64,000 nt of DNA, taken from contig CAOLHI010000062.1 of the NCBI GenBank assembly GCA_948474755.1, positions 372,001 to 436,000 of the forward strand. The letters run 5' to 3'. Of the stretch, positions 33,438 to 44,624 are shown one piece after another. Both the position numbers and the translations under genes were made by a program. Source of the DNA: Ctenosaura bakeri (taxonomy: Eukaryota > Chordata > Lepidosauria > Squamata > Iguanidae). The notes under the pieces are model-generated. The model had not been told where the DNA came from. It saw only the letters and a list, made by a program, of their open reading frames with translations, and did no database searches. How positions within the stretch are numbered: position 1 is the first letter of the stretch; every line of letters starts with the position of its first letter.

Positions 33438-35199
33438 GCTCTTGTTTTTACTATTGCAAGCCATCTTGGTCCTGAACTGGGGAAAAGGTGGTGGTGGCAG
33501 CTACTACTAAAACTACCACATAGGTTTCAAAGTCTTAGGAAACCTATATTTCAGTCAGGAAATAGATACTGGTGAATATTCTTTTCACCCCTAGTCTCAC
33601 TTCTGGCCTAACCAATATATTCACTTGTCACTCCTTCTGACTCCTGTGGGACTATGCCATGCTTGGGCACAATGTCTGTGCCCACTTCTGACCTTAGGGT
33701 TCATTACTGTAAGTGTGTTGAGATATTTCTACTGTTCTAATGTATAAGGTGAATGTCCTGAGCAATTTCTCATTACTTTCTTCTACAATTTCTGTTTTTA
33801 TAATGCTATATAATTTGCTTTTAAAACTTTTATTCTAATTTTTGGTCATGTTATCAGTGCAACTCTAAGTTTTGTGGTAGAGCAATTCAAAATTTAAAAC
33901 TCTGAGGAAAAATATCATAAATGTAATTTTGTCTACCTGAAAAAGGTGAGTGGAGAGAAAGCAGTTGAGGCAGCACTGTAAAATGATGTTTACCAGGTGA
34001 AGTTAATGGTAGTACAAAGGCAATAAAAGGAAGAAGAGGACATAAATCTGATAGCTTGTAAACACAGGGAGTATGACATGTTCTTAATTTCAACTAGTTT
34101 TCCTTTGTCAGCATTTTTAGCATCCTATGGAAAGAAAAAAAAAGAATATTGCAGGAAAACATAAATAAAAGTAACTGTGTTCATGTGGCAAAGGTTATAT
34201 AAAATTTTGTAAAGAACTGGCCATGTGCAAGGAATGATAATAACAGTTATTCAAAAATATCAATATGCATTTAAACGTATACATTTTGAGAAAATACAGT
34301 TAGAAAAGCTTACTTAGAGAGAAAATACATAGAAGTGTCTCTAGTGAGTAAAGATGATAACTAAGTCTAAATACAGATCAGAGTATGGAAATGCATAATT
34401 TCTCATTGATATATAAGCATAGTCAATATACTATTTTAATATGGTTTTATGAGTGAAGAAAACAAAACATTTGCAAAATATCTTCAGAAATATTCTATAT
34501 ACCACTAATTGAAAACAGTATTGAGATGAACAACAAAGATAATTAGTGGAATATCTTCATGAAACTAGAATCCTTAATAACCGTAAAGAAAGAAATCTGG
34601 ATAACACATGAAGATACTGAAGCTAATAACTACAATTTGCAAAATAGGCTTAACTGCTAATTAAACATTTTAAGATCTCTCTCTCTGTGTCTCTCTCTGT
34701 ATCTTTAAACAGAATGTTTGATTCTTACATGTTACTATTTAACACTATTTACTTGCATCATCAAATGGGTTCTCAGTGAAAAACCTACCAAGTTTTTGGC
34801 TTTAAGGATATTAAATCCAGAGTTATTTTTCAGCAGAGTGCAAGATAGGAACTAAGCTGCAGTGTTATGAATTTGCTTTGATGACAATGAATAATTAGGG
34901 AGTAAATTATATGGCAAGCCACAGAAGATAATATAGGTGATATTTGGATCACCCCACCCAACAACACAGTGTGGAGGGTAAACATGCTTTACTAGCCTTC
35001 AGTGTAAGGAAGCTATGATAAGTGGCATCATGGCAGTGTGCACCATGACTTTTTTTTTTCCCCTTGGAGGGAAGAGTTAGAACTTCTTTTATGTTCTTGA
35101 CATGCCTATTCTTTCTGAGCTTTTTGCTGGTGAGCTATTTACCAACAGCGATCCAAAAGCAGACGTGAACTGGGAATCCAGTCTTTATACACAATTCAA
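33438..35199. other. Anonymous AT-rich DNA
   Basis: No gene recognised. It contains a short CT-rich run at 34677-34699 and a T/C run at 35049-35063. The last 50 bases may belong to the Ngaro element, whose 5' edge I cannot fix. Confidence 0.45.
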
Positions 35200-35730
35200 G
35201 CAACTTTTCACACTCATCAGGGAGTTTCATAGCTGAGCCAGTCCTAATTTATTTTGTTGATTTAATTATTTACTTCTAAACCTATTTGGGGGGTTCGTTT
35301 GTTTTGTCTGCATTACTTTGGACACACTTAGACCCACTGGGAAGGGGTTGGCAGGGGATATTGTGGCCATAGCCACTAGCTGGAGTGTCATAGGTTTTAA
35401 TTGTTTTGCTTTGTCCTGTACTGGCCTTGGGCAGAGGGAACGGGTGACAGCACAGACAAGTCAGTGAAGAACTAGATGGGAGTGTCTTAGGTCCCTATGC
35501 TTTGAATGAACAGCAGGGTTTCATCTGCAGCAGTTGCTTCCTTGTTCTTGGCCCATAATTTCACTTGTAGGTCCTACTTTGCAATATCCTGTGCATAGAT
35601 GTTGGTAGCTCCCACCACTCCAGACTCATCCTCTTAGGCTGGCCCTTCAGTGGGCCCCAATCCCAGCATGTGTGGTTTTCCCCAGTGGATTAATTTTTCT
35701 ATTCAGAATTATTAAATGATCAGATGCAGT

Positions 35731-36190
35731 AGGCCTCTTACTGAGCACATGGTTGGTTTCCCTGTTAGATTAGGCCCCTTTTAGACCATGTGCACAGGCC
35801 GTTAGATTTTCTTGTGAAGTAGGCCTCTAATCTTCCACATGGTTTCACAGGCTTCCAATTGGCTTCTTGCATGGGCCACATTAGGGTGCATAGGCCTATC
35901 TGGCTGCATTTATTGTAGGCCTTCCTAACATGCTGATAGGACGTGGCCTCTTTTGCTGGGCTGATACCAGGCCTGTTTCACCCAGTGTTTTGGCAGGCTA
36001 TGGTTGGGCTAGTCACTGCTATCCATCCATAGCTAGGCCCTGGTTCAGTGGTGTTGCTAGGTTTCAGCCAACCTCAGCCACCAGCAGACCTTTTTCAGCC
36101 TGCTTTCTCCTCTTGCTCATACCAGCTAGTTAGGCCTTTGACCTTTTCTGTTGCTTACTTGTGGCCCACTCTCCCACAGAGTAGCCTTCT
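35731..36190 (+). repeat. Irregular AGGCC(T) motif array in Ngaro 5' region
   Basis: The pentamer AGGCC, often AGGCCT and usually followed by pyrimidines, recurs roughly every 25-45 bases. Examples are 35731, about 35774, 35797, 35821, 35891, 35918, 35971, 36033 and 36132, with GGCC or AGGC variants between. The spacing is irregular and the spacers differ, so this is a repeated short motif and not a simple tandem repeat. It lies directly upstream of the gag start at 36242. Confidence 0.6.
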
Positions 36191-36241
36191 GCCAGCACAG
36201 GTCTGGGCCTTAATGGTTTGAGCGCTTAACTACTAGTCCTT

Positions 36242-37480
36242 ATGACTGCTAAAAAAAAGGAGCTGGTGTTAAGATCAACAGCCCTTCCAAAAAAGCCCTC
36301 CCCCCATTGTCTGCCACCTGAGATATCATCTGCATCAGATGGTAGAGAGAAGACATTACTGCACTTGTGTTTTCCAGGCTTACTGCCCTTGAAAAATATA
36401 GGCTAACCCACAGCCATAAAAATATTCCAGGGGAGCATGAAAAGGAATTACAAAAGTTAGTGTGACTAATTAAATTCTTGCCTGACTTGATGCTCTTGAA
36501 CAGGAGAGGAAGCAGTCATTGGCCTCAGGATTGGCATCACACTTGGAGGAGGTTGACCTGTCCTTAGTAAGATCAACTGACCTTCAGCCAGTGGGTCAGT
36601 TCATTGTCAGGGGAGATAATTGACATTATAGCTATGGGCACTGGGGGATTTAGTTGGCCATGAGGACCTTGAAGTATGACAGGCAGTCAGTCTATTGCAC
36701 CCCTCTAACTTCCAATCATGTCTAGTACTAGCACTGAGGGTAGGTTGCTCCACATCAGGTATGACCCTTTGGTCTCGCTGGTATGGTGTTCTTCCCAATT
36801 TGACTCCTTAATTTGGACAGGCAGGGGAAGGGGCATCCCAATCTGACACTTTAGATAATCAACAGGAGCCCACACTGTTTGGGGAGAAAACTGTCAACTT
36901 GGGGGAGCATATTTCAACAGCTGCCACAGAGAAAATAGTGCAAGAAGAATAGGTAGATGTCTTCTCCCTACTCTATTGTGAACTGGAAGAGAAGTAAATG
37001 AGGATTTAGCCGAGAGGGAGAAAAAAAAAGATCAAGATATGCAGAATAGCTAGGAAATGGGCAAACTGGTTTGCACTTTCTTCATATATTCAGGAGTTTT
37101 AGATAGGGTGCAGGTGCATAGAACTTACTCATTAATTCAATATATGAACATAATCTATTGAACCTACATCAATTTTGTAGGATCTCCTTGACTCCTTTAT
37201 GATGACTCTTTCAGCATGAAGGCAGCCAAATATACACTCTTAGTTGTGGGTGCAGGTGATGGCTCCTGCTAGGCTGATGCCAAGGGAAAGAGATGATAAT
37301 TGTTACCTTATTCAGATCAACTATTACATAACACATATAGAATATCACAGGACAGCAGTAGAAGCTGCTGTGCTGGGAGTTTTGGATCCAGGGTTCTTGT
37401 GCTTGCCACTTCTGCAGATATGGAAATGAGAGTTCTGGATGTGGAGTTCCTTATTCCTTTTGGAACTGTCCCAAGAGTAG
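36242..37480 (+). pseudogene. Ngaro gag-like ORF1 remnant
   Basis: The ATG at 36242 opens MTAKKKELVLRSTALPKKPS, a basic Lys/Pro-rich start like Ngaro ORF1, with a stop after about 54 codons. Near 37045 the frame reads RIARKWANWFALSSYIQ, resembling the conserved W..WF..Y segment of Ngaro gag. The rest is stops and shifts. ORF1 would encode the nucleic-acid-binding structural protein. The family signal is weak on its own and depends on position upstream of the reverse transcriptase. Confidence 0.5.
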
Positions 37481-37689
37481 AAGTCTAGCAGAAGATAACA
37501 AGAAGGAACTACAGGGGGTAGTCAAGGGATAGGCAAAAGGGATTGAAAAGCTTCTGGTCTGGTTTCTCTTATTCCCTGAGCTGGCCACTCACTTTTTAAG
37601 AGAAGGGTTTCAATTTGGCTGTAGGATACAATTTCAGGGGAATCGTCAACCCTATATAGCAAATAATTGGAACTCTATGTTTGGTTTGG

Positions 37690-38335
37690 AACACATAGTT
37701 AGGGAAAAGTTTGGGAAGGAAGTGACTGAAAGAAGGTGGTTAAACATTACCCTTCACCAACATTTCCAAATTTGTGGTTTTCATTACTGGGAATGATTCC
37801 TAATAATACCCTAAGTGACCACAGGATTTTGCATTACCTGTCTTTCCTCAAAGGGGAATCCATTAATGATTCCAGTCCATCTGAGCTGTCCACAATATGC
37901 TGCACTTCTTTTGATATAATGGTTAAGGAAATTAGGAGATGCAGTGTGGATTCCAAGCTAGCTAAATGTGATATAAAGTCTGCAGTTTGCTTGCTACCAG
38001 TATAACCCAATGATTCTGAGTTGCTCGGCTTCTCCTTTGACAACATGTTCTACATGGATCAGGCTCTTCCTAAGGGATGCTTGATGCCATGTGCTGGTTT
38101 CAAGATGTTCAGTACTTTCTTTGAATGGGCTGTTACATTTAACATGGACACTCAGGTGGTCTATTATTTTGATGACTTCTTTTTTATAGGAGAATTTGGC
38201 ACAAATCAATGTGCCTTCCTGCTGAATGAATTTAGAACTTTGATGCAAGAGCTGGGTGCCCTACTGGCTCAGAATAAAACAGAGGGCCCCTCTCACCAAT
38301 TAGTTTTCCTTGGCATTGAAATAATACAATGAGCC
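37690..38335 (+). pseudogene. Ngaro reverse transcriptase remnant
   Basis: The segment begins in one frame with NLWFSLLGMIPNNT and HRILHYLSFLKGESINDS, the N-terminal RT motif of Ngaro. It continues AKCDIKSAV (motif A, aspartate present) at about 37962-37988. After a frame change comes LLGFSFDNMFYMDQALPKGC, then VVYYFDDFFFIGEFG with the YxDD catalytic box at 38162-38176. LLAQNKTEGPSHQLVFLGIEI ends the domain, with a stop at 38330. The catalytic aspartates are visible, but at least one frameshift separates motif A from the later motifs. This enzyme copies element RNA into cDNA. Confidence 0.9.
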
Positions 38336-38339
38336 ATCT

Positions 38340-39030
38340 ATGTAGGTTGCCTTTGCAGAAATTACAGAATGTGAGGTCTCATGTAGCTGACTTACTTATA
38401 TGTAGGAAGGTCATTCTTAAGAAGTTTCAAGATATGATTGGCCATTAGAATTGAGGAGTGGCACCAGGTAGAGCTTTCCTGAGGCAACTTTGGTAATTGA
38501 AAACAATAGTACAGGATCACTTGCAGTGTCTGAAAGAACCTGAGAGTATGGCAGCCATTTTTGGGGGGTGGGGTCAATGGTATCTTCTTTGGAGAGAGAA
38601 AGTGAAGTTCAGGTCTGTTCTGATGTTGCAGGATTCTTGGGATTTGAAGTTTATTTTAGGTGCTGTTGCTGCACAAAGAGATGGCCTAATGATTGGATTG
38701 ACTCCAGAGTCACAGTCAACCTGATTTTTTTGGGAATGTTTCCCCCATTTCAGTGGCAGTTCAAGATCTGGGCCAGAGAGTTAATTAATTCTGTAGCTCA
38801 TTTGTGATGTGACAATTTGGCCATCACATAGGTGAATAACTAACTCACTTACATCCAGGACAAATAGAGTCAAGAGGCTGGTTTGGGAGTTTACATTGCA
38901 GTCTTTAAGACATAACATACTCCTCATGTTTCTCCATGTGGTGGGGTCAACACAGCTTGACTGACACTCTCTCCCACATGCAGATGGAGCACTTAAGACT
39001 TCTGGCACCAGATGCAGCCACGACTCCTGA
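38340..39030 (+). pseudogene. Ngaro RNase H remnant
   Basis: Directly after the reverse transcriptase, one frame reads VQVCSDVAGFLGFEVYF near 38600, where the SDA(A)G motif supplies the first RNase H aspartate. KRWPNDWIDS, FKIWARELINSVAHL and then CDNLAI (near 38807) follow, the last holding a further catalytic aspartate. A tail with WHQMQP/LRLLAPDA near 39000 marks the end of the domain as in other Ngaro pol proteins. A stop separates AHL and CDN, and shifts follow. It would degrade the RNA strand during cDNA synthesis. Confidence 0.8.
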
Positions 39031-39059
39031 CCTGATGACAGGAGAATCCTGGAGGCTTG

Positions 39060-39885
39060 AATGTGTGATGTACTTAGGGCAATTGATTTGTTCCTACCAC
39101 TTAATACCAGGAGTTACCTTAAAAGTTCTCTAGCTTTAGGCAAAAGGAGCAGCTGGCAAAGAAATGGTCAGCTCTGGTTTCTCCTTTTTTGCAATGCTGT
39201 GTTTCCATTAGAAGTCCAGGGCTGTCACTGCAGTTCATCCAAGCCCAGTTGCCCACTCTGGCATTTTGGATTAAGTCAAAGGGCTTTCAGGACACCATAG
39301 GAGACTTCTGCATTTGCAAAATGATTGCAGGGTGGTCCAGGGAGAGAAGAAGGGTAGAAGATGACAGGCAGCCTCTTCTCCAGCTATTCTGAGAAGTCTG
39401 GGTGGGCCTGAGCCAGCATTTGTATTTCCCACATTGAAGCTCTCCTCTTTCATGTTTCATCACTTACCACTTCCTTTGGAGCTTTTCACATCAGCAACCT
39501 GGTGGTACAGTCCCAGGGCAACAGTTCTGACTGACCATTAGAGTATCACAATCTAACCTCTGGTACATACCAGGTGATTTTAAAACTATGTGGTTCCAAA
39601 ACTGCCCCCAAAACGAGTGGGTTCAGTGGTATACTTGCAGGTGTGTAGTGAACTGGCACTCTGCCCAGTATGGGTGCTGCATAATTACATAAATCTCAGA
39701 GGCATGCATCAAGGTCCTTTGTTTTGTCATGCCTGTCAGTCACCCTTGATCAAATTCCTGTTCTGGCCAGTCACCTTCAGTGTCTCAGATTTGTTGGGGC
39801 CAAAAGGAGTACAATTTGGGACTCATTCATTTCAAATTGGTACAGGATCTAAGCATCAGTTCTCAGTTTGAGCCCTGCTTGCATT
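39060..39885 (+). pseudogene. Ngaro tyrosine recombinase remnant
   Basis: The N-terminal core-binding part is recognisable around TIGDFCICKMIAGWSRE (near 39298-39350). The catalytic part is open at 39590-39871. KRVGSVVYLQ, CPVWVLHNYINLRG and GPLFCHACQSPLIKF lead to VQFGTHSFQIGTGS (39810-39850). The box normally reads HSFRIG, and here the conserved catalytic arginine of HxxR is glutamine. No tyrosine nucleophile is visible after it in frame. The protein would integrate circular cDNA by strand exchange, and this copy is inactive. Confidence 0.85.
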
Positions 39886-40009
39886 CAAGAGAGAGGATGC
39901 TGGACGTCCTTGGTTTTTCTGTAGGTATGTTACTCTATTGAAGCACTAACATTTTTTTTCCATCTTTGTCTTTCAGAGTCTAGGTTAAGTCAATGAGGTG
40001 CCAAGTCCT

Positions 40010-40600
40010 GATCTGCAGCCATAACTTTGTCTGCCAATCTTGGAATGGCCATTTTGGATCCCACCTGGAATTGAGTGATCTGGCTGTGGTCAAGTGACTA
40101 TGTAAGCCGGGGCTATGAAGACATGTTCTGCTGTCAACAGTGCTTGGGGACTGCTGTGGGCCTCTGTCACATTATCCACTTTAATAGCAATGACTTCAGT
40201 TTTCTGAAGGGCAAGGCCCTGATACTACAGGACTTCATGACATGCAGATAATTCAGTCATCATGGCCTAGGATTGTCATCATATGGTCAGCAATTTTGCC
40301 TGGTCAAGTATGGCCACATGGAGGGGATCCTAGACAAATTGATGTGGCCAGTAGGTGGGTTAATACGGAAATTTGTAATGCTATGGTTAAGGTTTTAGGT
40401 CACTTTCTGTTCCACTGTCAAATCATTCCCAAAGACTTGAGTTTTATAGAATTGACAGGGTATACCTGTCTGAAGTGGAGAACCAGTTATTCCTGGGGAG
40501 ATTGCAACAGGGAGGGAAAACTCTTCTATCCCGCTTGTCCTTATCTGTGGCAATTGTGGGAGGTAAATGCTCATGGTACACATTTGGTGAAAGAAAATTT
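40010..40600 (+). pseudogene. Ngaro SGNH-hydrolase-like domain
   Basis: One frame reads SRGYEDMFCCQQC then CHIIHFNSNDFSFLKGKAL (about 40165-40215), where NSND corresponds to the GxND block of SGNH hydrolases. After a frame change it reads SWPRIVIIWSAILPGQVW, then GGDPRQIDVASRWVN (40255-40370). This matches the conserved WSD(M/I)xxRxxW and IDxARRxVN motifs of the hydrolase-like domain found at the 3' end of some vertebrate retrotransposons. The histidine-containing GVHLS block expected near 40460 is eroded (LTGYTCL). The domain's role in transposition is unknown. Confidence 0.7.
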
Positions 40601-41010
40601 TCTGGAGTTGCTCCCCGTGTCATGTGATCCAGGGGATGTGGAAGAAGGTTCTCCTGGAAGCTGGCTGGATGGTTTAACCCTCATTTTGAGTCTCGTGACT
40701 TGGGGAATAGATTTTCTGGTTGGCCTTCCAGAAATGGACTGGATGGTGAGGAACCTAATATGTGGGCTCTATTTAGTGTTCAGGTTTCTGCCCAGAGACA
40801 GCTGGGGAGGTCTTGCCTCAGATGCTCCTGCACTACGTTGCTCCCCCTTTTGCACATTCCAGGGAATAAGTCTAAATTGGGATAGCTTAAATAAAGTAGC
40901 ACATATTTCAACCCAATCTCTTGTGTGTGGTCTCATTATTTCATGGGCAGATCAGCAAATGGACCTTTTCAAAACTTTCAACTTTCAAGGAATCCCTTCA
41001 GAACAATATC

Positions 41011-41539
41011 TTTGAAGAGGTTCACATTTGCACATTTGACATTCTCGTGCATTGCAAAGGATTTACAGGGCAAGTTCTAGAATGCATGACCCAATCACAT
41101 GGGATGATCTGCTGAGCTCCACTACTGCCAGAAACTGAGATCAACCCCAAGAAAGCAGCTAAATTCATTTCTTGTAAAACTGTATTGTGCCGCAATGTCA
41201 CATTTAATATGTTTGGAACAATTATCTCTCATCTTTCAAGTTTTTTCCCCCTCAAATAACGGTAATTGTTGGAGATGTGTCTTCTAATTGGAAATGCAAA
41301 ATGCATAGATCACAGAAAGATGGTGGGGAATGGATGGTATGGGTTTGTATATGTTCATGTTAAAATAATTTTTTTTTCAGGATTTTTGGGACTCACTTTC
41401 TCATGCATGTCCATAAGGAGGGGTTGATGTGCTTCCATCTGAAATTCTAATTGTCTTTCTTTATTTCAATATATAGAGATACACAGTCATCTAGTATGCA
41501 GAGATGTAATTATTTGCTAATTTTCTTCTTGAAGGAAGC
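41011..41539. other. Anonymous DNA after the Ngaro element
   Basis: The first 150 bases may include Ngaro terminal repeat sequence. Beyond this nothing is recognised. Confidence 0.4.
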
Positions 41540-42310
41540 AGTGAACAATTTTCTACTTGCGATTTACAGTATGAAACTTATTCCGCATAAAAGTCACATG
41601 TGGTTTTTTTTGAGCGAATAGCATTTTCTGCACAGGAAACACCTTTTTCTGTGCAGCAGATGTATCTCCACAGAAATGTTGTTTTCTGCACAGAAAAAGG
41701 TTGTGTGTGTGCAAAGTAACCATATGTAAATTTTGTGTACAATGAATCCTAAATAGCAATGATTCTTGCCATGTCACTAGTCTTTTCATCAGGGTTTCTT
41801 GACACTCATGAATATGAATGGAAATAATATTCCAAAATTTTGGAAAAATGTATTTGTCCAAAGTTAGAAAAGAAGAAGAGACGAAACATTGATTGATGAG
41901 AATTTTCACAATTCAGAACTTATTCTGCACAAAATTCACACACTTTTTGCACAGAGAACTGCATTTTCTGCATAAAAGCCTTGATTTTTGTGCAGAAAAT
42001 AACATTTATGTGCCTCAAACATACATATGACATTTTCCCACAGAAAACAGTATTTCATGAGCAGAAAATGTTGTTTTCTACATAGAAATATCATTTGCAA
42101 ATTTTCAATGGAGCAAGTCATAAACTGCATACAGTCTTCAAAAACTGTGCATTTTTGAAAATTGTCTTGTAGTGGGGGGAAAATTGAAAAAATTACTCAT
42201 TGCTTCCTTTGAGAATAAAATCAGTGAAGAATTGTATCCCTACTTAAGTACCAAATTTTTCAACCATTTTTGAATACTTTTAGATTATTTTTCCATCTCT
42301 GCTCTCCACA
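41540..42310. repeat. Repeat family F copy 2
   Basis: The region contains at least eight variants of TTTTCTGCACAGAAAA, for example near 41622, 41650, 41680, 41970, 42035 and 42062. A repeated block GAACTTATTCYGCAYAAAA occurs at about 41575 and 41915, so this copy may be two tandem units of about 340 bp. The open frames on the minus strand (41553-41909, 41936-42130) are compositional. Confidence 0.7.
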
Positions 42311-43134
42311 AAGAAGTTGAGATCGATCTCTGGAATGGCTCTTACTACGTCTGCTGTGCAGACATCAACACTTTGCACTCTAAGTTTTACTGTTCCATTT
42401 ATATCCTTAAGAGCTGTCCGAATGTGGATCTATTTGTATGTGGGAATTAACAATAATCAGATACATTAATTTATTCAAGGCTGTTCTGATGTTTTCTGTA
42501 ATCAACAGCTCACCATAAAAACATAATTAGTTTATTTTTACAAAGTGGCAGTCAGAAGGCAAGAGGAAAGGAAAATATTATTGCCTATGTGGTTTGTTTT
42601 CTGTCAGCAAAATACTGAGATAAAAATTTAAAATGCACTTAAGAGATATATTTTCTATAAATAAGGAAAAGATCCTAAATTATTTAAAAGAACAAATGTT
42701 GTTGATCAGAAAAGTTATCTGGACAAACTAAGACACTTCCCTGAAAAAAATGTCACAAGGTGTTTCATTGAGTTGGAAAAGATCAGCACTTTTATCCCTT
42801 CTCCTTTATAGTGGTAGGTAGGTTCTGCATACTCTCTTTTTATTATGAAAAAAAAAAAAGAACCTTCTACAGTTGTACAAAATGCACAAAAATCTTCTAC
42901 CTTCAATTGGAGGAGAAGGAGGAAAAGGAAATAGTGAGTACATGACTAACTTGCATATTCATCTTTGGTCAGGGCTGAGTAATGTAAATCTTTGCATATG
43001 AAGTTAAATACTGATTTTGTTATGCAATCTTTGGGTTGAGTGACAGCAATGCACAGCTGAATGCATACCTGAATGCTCAACTGCATGTGCTTAACCAAAT
43101 GCGCATGGTACACACATACATATCTGACAGCAGT
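42311..43134. other. Anonymous DNA
   Basis: No recognised gene. An A run lies at 42847-42859, and TGCATAC/TGAATGC steps recur at about 43050-43090. Confidence 0.5.
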
Positions 43135-43219
43135 GATAATATGGTTTTATCTGTTTGCCACCCTAAGATCTCATGATAAAAGGGCAGGACAAAAACATTT
43201 AACAAATAATAATAAAATT
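43135..43219 (+). mobile_element. LINE/SINE 3' tail, CR1/L2 type
   Basis: TATGGTTTTATCTGTTTGCC, CACCCTAAGATCTC, AAAAGGGCAGGACAAAAA and a AACAAATAATAATAAA end follow the conserved tail seen at 1455 and 18361. Confidence 0.6.
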
Positions 43220-43319
43220 ACATTGTTCAGTCCTGCAGTGTTTCTCTGCTACTGGAAAGTCTTACGATCCCAGCCAGATCCATCCTGATAACAAATCTAT
43301 CAGAGACTGACTTCAGAAT

Positions 43320-43690
43320 ATGACAGCAGGGGTGGGCAAGTGTGATGGGGCCAGAGACTGCATTCAGGCATCTTGAGCTACTCAGGGCCTGAACCTTTTA
43401 ATTTTTTTTTAAAAAATGTGGCCAATTACAGAGCAATTAATTTTAGCAGGAACTGCAGTAAGGGAAATGGGTGAAGGAAATGGGAGCATCAGAAGAGGAA
43501 TGACAAAATATTAAGCCTTGGACTGGAAGGAGCAAATGAGCTAAGAGATCACTAGATTTTTTCCCCTAGAATTATAGTGGAAGCAGAAAAGGAACCTCAT
43601 GGCTCCAAGAAAAAACATTTTACACTATAAAATGCCAGAGCGTACTACTAAATCATTGAATAAAAAGATCAATGCACTTCACTACAGAAC
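43320..43690. other. Anonymous DNA with one hAT-like end
   Basis: GCAGGGGTGGGCAAGTGTG at about 43327 is the same end as the element at 45383, but no second end was found within 400 bp. Confidence 0.4.
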
Positions 43691-43694
43691 AGAT

Positions 43695-43816
43695 GTGTGT
43701 AACTTGTGGTCTGCTAGTTGTTGTTGGACTACAATTATCATCATCTCTCTCCACTGAGTATTGGCTGACAGGAGCTCCAGTCCAAAAATCCTTGTGGTAT
43801 GAAAGTTGTTACACAT
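43695..43816. mobile_element. Short palindromic hAT-like MITE
   Basis: TGTGTAACTTG at the left pairs with GTTGTTACACA at the right. Inside, GTTGTTGGACTACAATTATC is mirrored by TGACAGGAGCTCCAGTCCA. The form, a foldback whose arms contain GGACTACAA-type blocks, is common in squamate genomes. Confidence 0.5.
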
Positions 43817-44624
43817 TCTTCTGCTATGAAAGCCATATGTGATTCTTCTTTCCTCACCATGCTGTTATTTCTTACTGTAGTTCTTTATATTTCTGGGCCA
43901 GCTACTCTGTTACTTAGAGACTTTCCACAGAGAAAGAATTCTGAGGGCATTTTTGGTACAACATGAGGTTACAGCTGATGTGCATAAGTTCTTGATGAAA
44001 TCAAGACAAATTTGATATTTTCCCAGTTTTGTCCTTCTTCATAAAAAGATTACTCAGATGATCCTGAGATATTCATCCTATGGCAGAAAACTAACTTCAC
44101 CCTATGCTGTATAAATTCATTGGAACTCAGAAAATTAGACACAGGAAGGGGGCAAAGAAAGCAACAGAACTCCCACTTTTGAAATTCTATTATTGATATC
44201 TTGGAAGATACTTATGTTGTAACCAAGTTTCTTCTCTTTCACTTTTTTTCCCATACTGAAATAAGCATGAAATAGAGAAAAACCAAGGATCAAGCATCTT
44301 AAGTGTAGATTGTTACAGAAGGTAATTCATAGCTGCTACTGTGCATACATGTACCAATAGAATGACATAAAGCACAAGTGTTATGTTCAAATCATTAAGC
44401 AGATGGAGGTCTTCAGGGATGAAATTTCAGTGAGTAACAAAAGAATCCATTGGTAGATGAATTAGAAAATAGATACAAAATAGGAAGCAACCAGAAAACA
44501 GAATAAAGGGATCATCTGAACAATTTTACCCATCCTTTAGATTGTGCACAGTAGCAATAAACAAATATTTTCCATAGATGCACCATGTACTCAGGGACAA
44601 AGACTAGTTCTTGAGGAGCTGCTC
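43817..44624. other. Anonymous DNA, possibly including pseudogene 3' flank
   Basis: No gene recognised. The last part (about 44530-44624) could be 3' untranslated sequence of the MRPL51 pseudogene. I see no clear reversed poly-A tail. Confidence 0.45.

Larger units (their letters stand above)
35200..41010 (+). mobile_element. Ngaro-type tyrosine-recombinase retrotransposon, decayed
   Basis: In order on the plus strand the region shows an AGGCC-motif array, a gag remnant, a reverse transcriptase with a YFDD box, an RNase H, a tyrosine recombinase with the THSFxIG box, and an SGNH-hydrolase-like domain. A plausible polyadenylation context, TAAATAAAG, lies near 40890. This gene order and these particular motifs match vertebrate Ngaro elements, which use a recombinase in place of integrase and have split direct repeats at their ends. 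I could not find matching split repeats by eye, so both edges are approximate. Many stops and shifts show a single dead copy. Confidence 0.85.

Noticed and set aside
40242..41015. A 257-codon open frame, the longest in the window, as a possible host gene
   Set aside because: Its first part is the Ngaro hydrolase-like domain and the remainder is Ngaro 3' sequence without similarity to a cellular protein.
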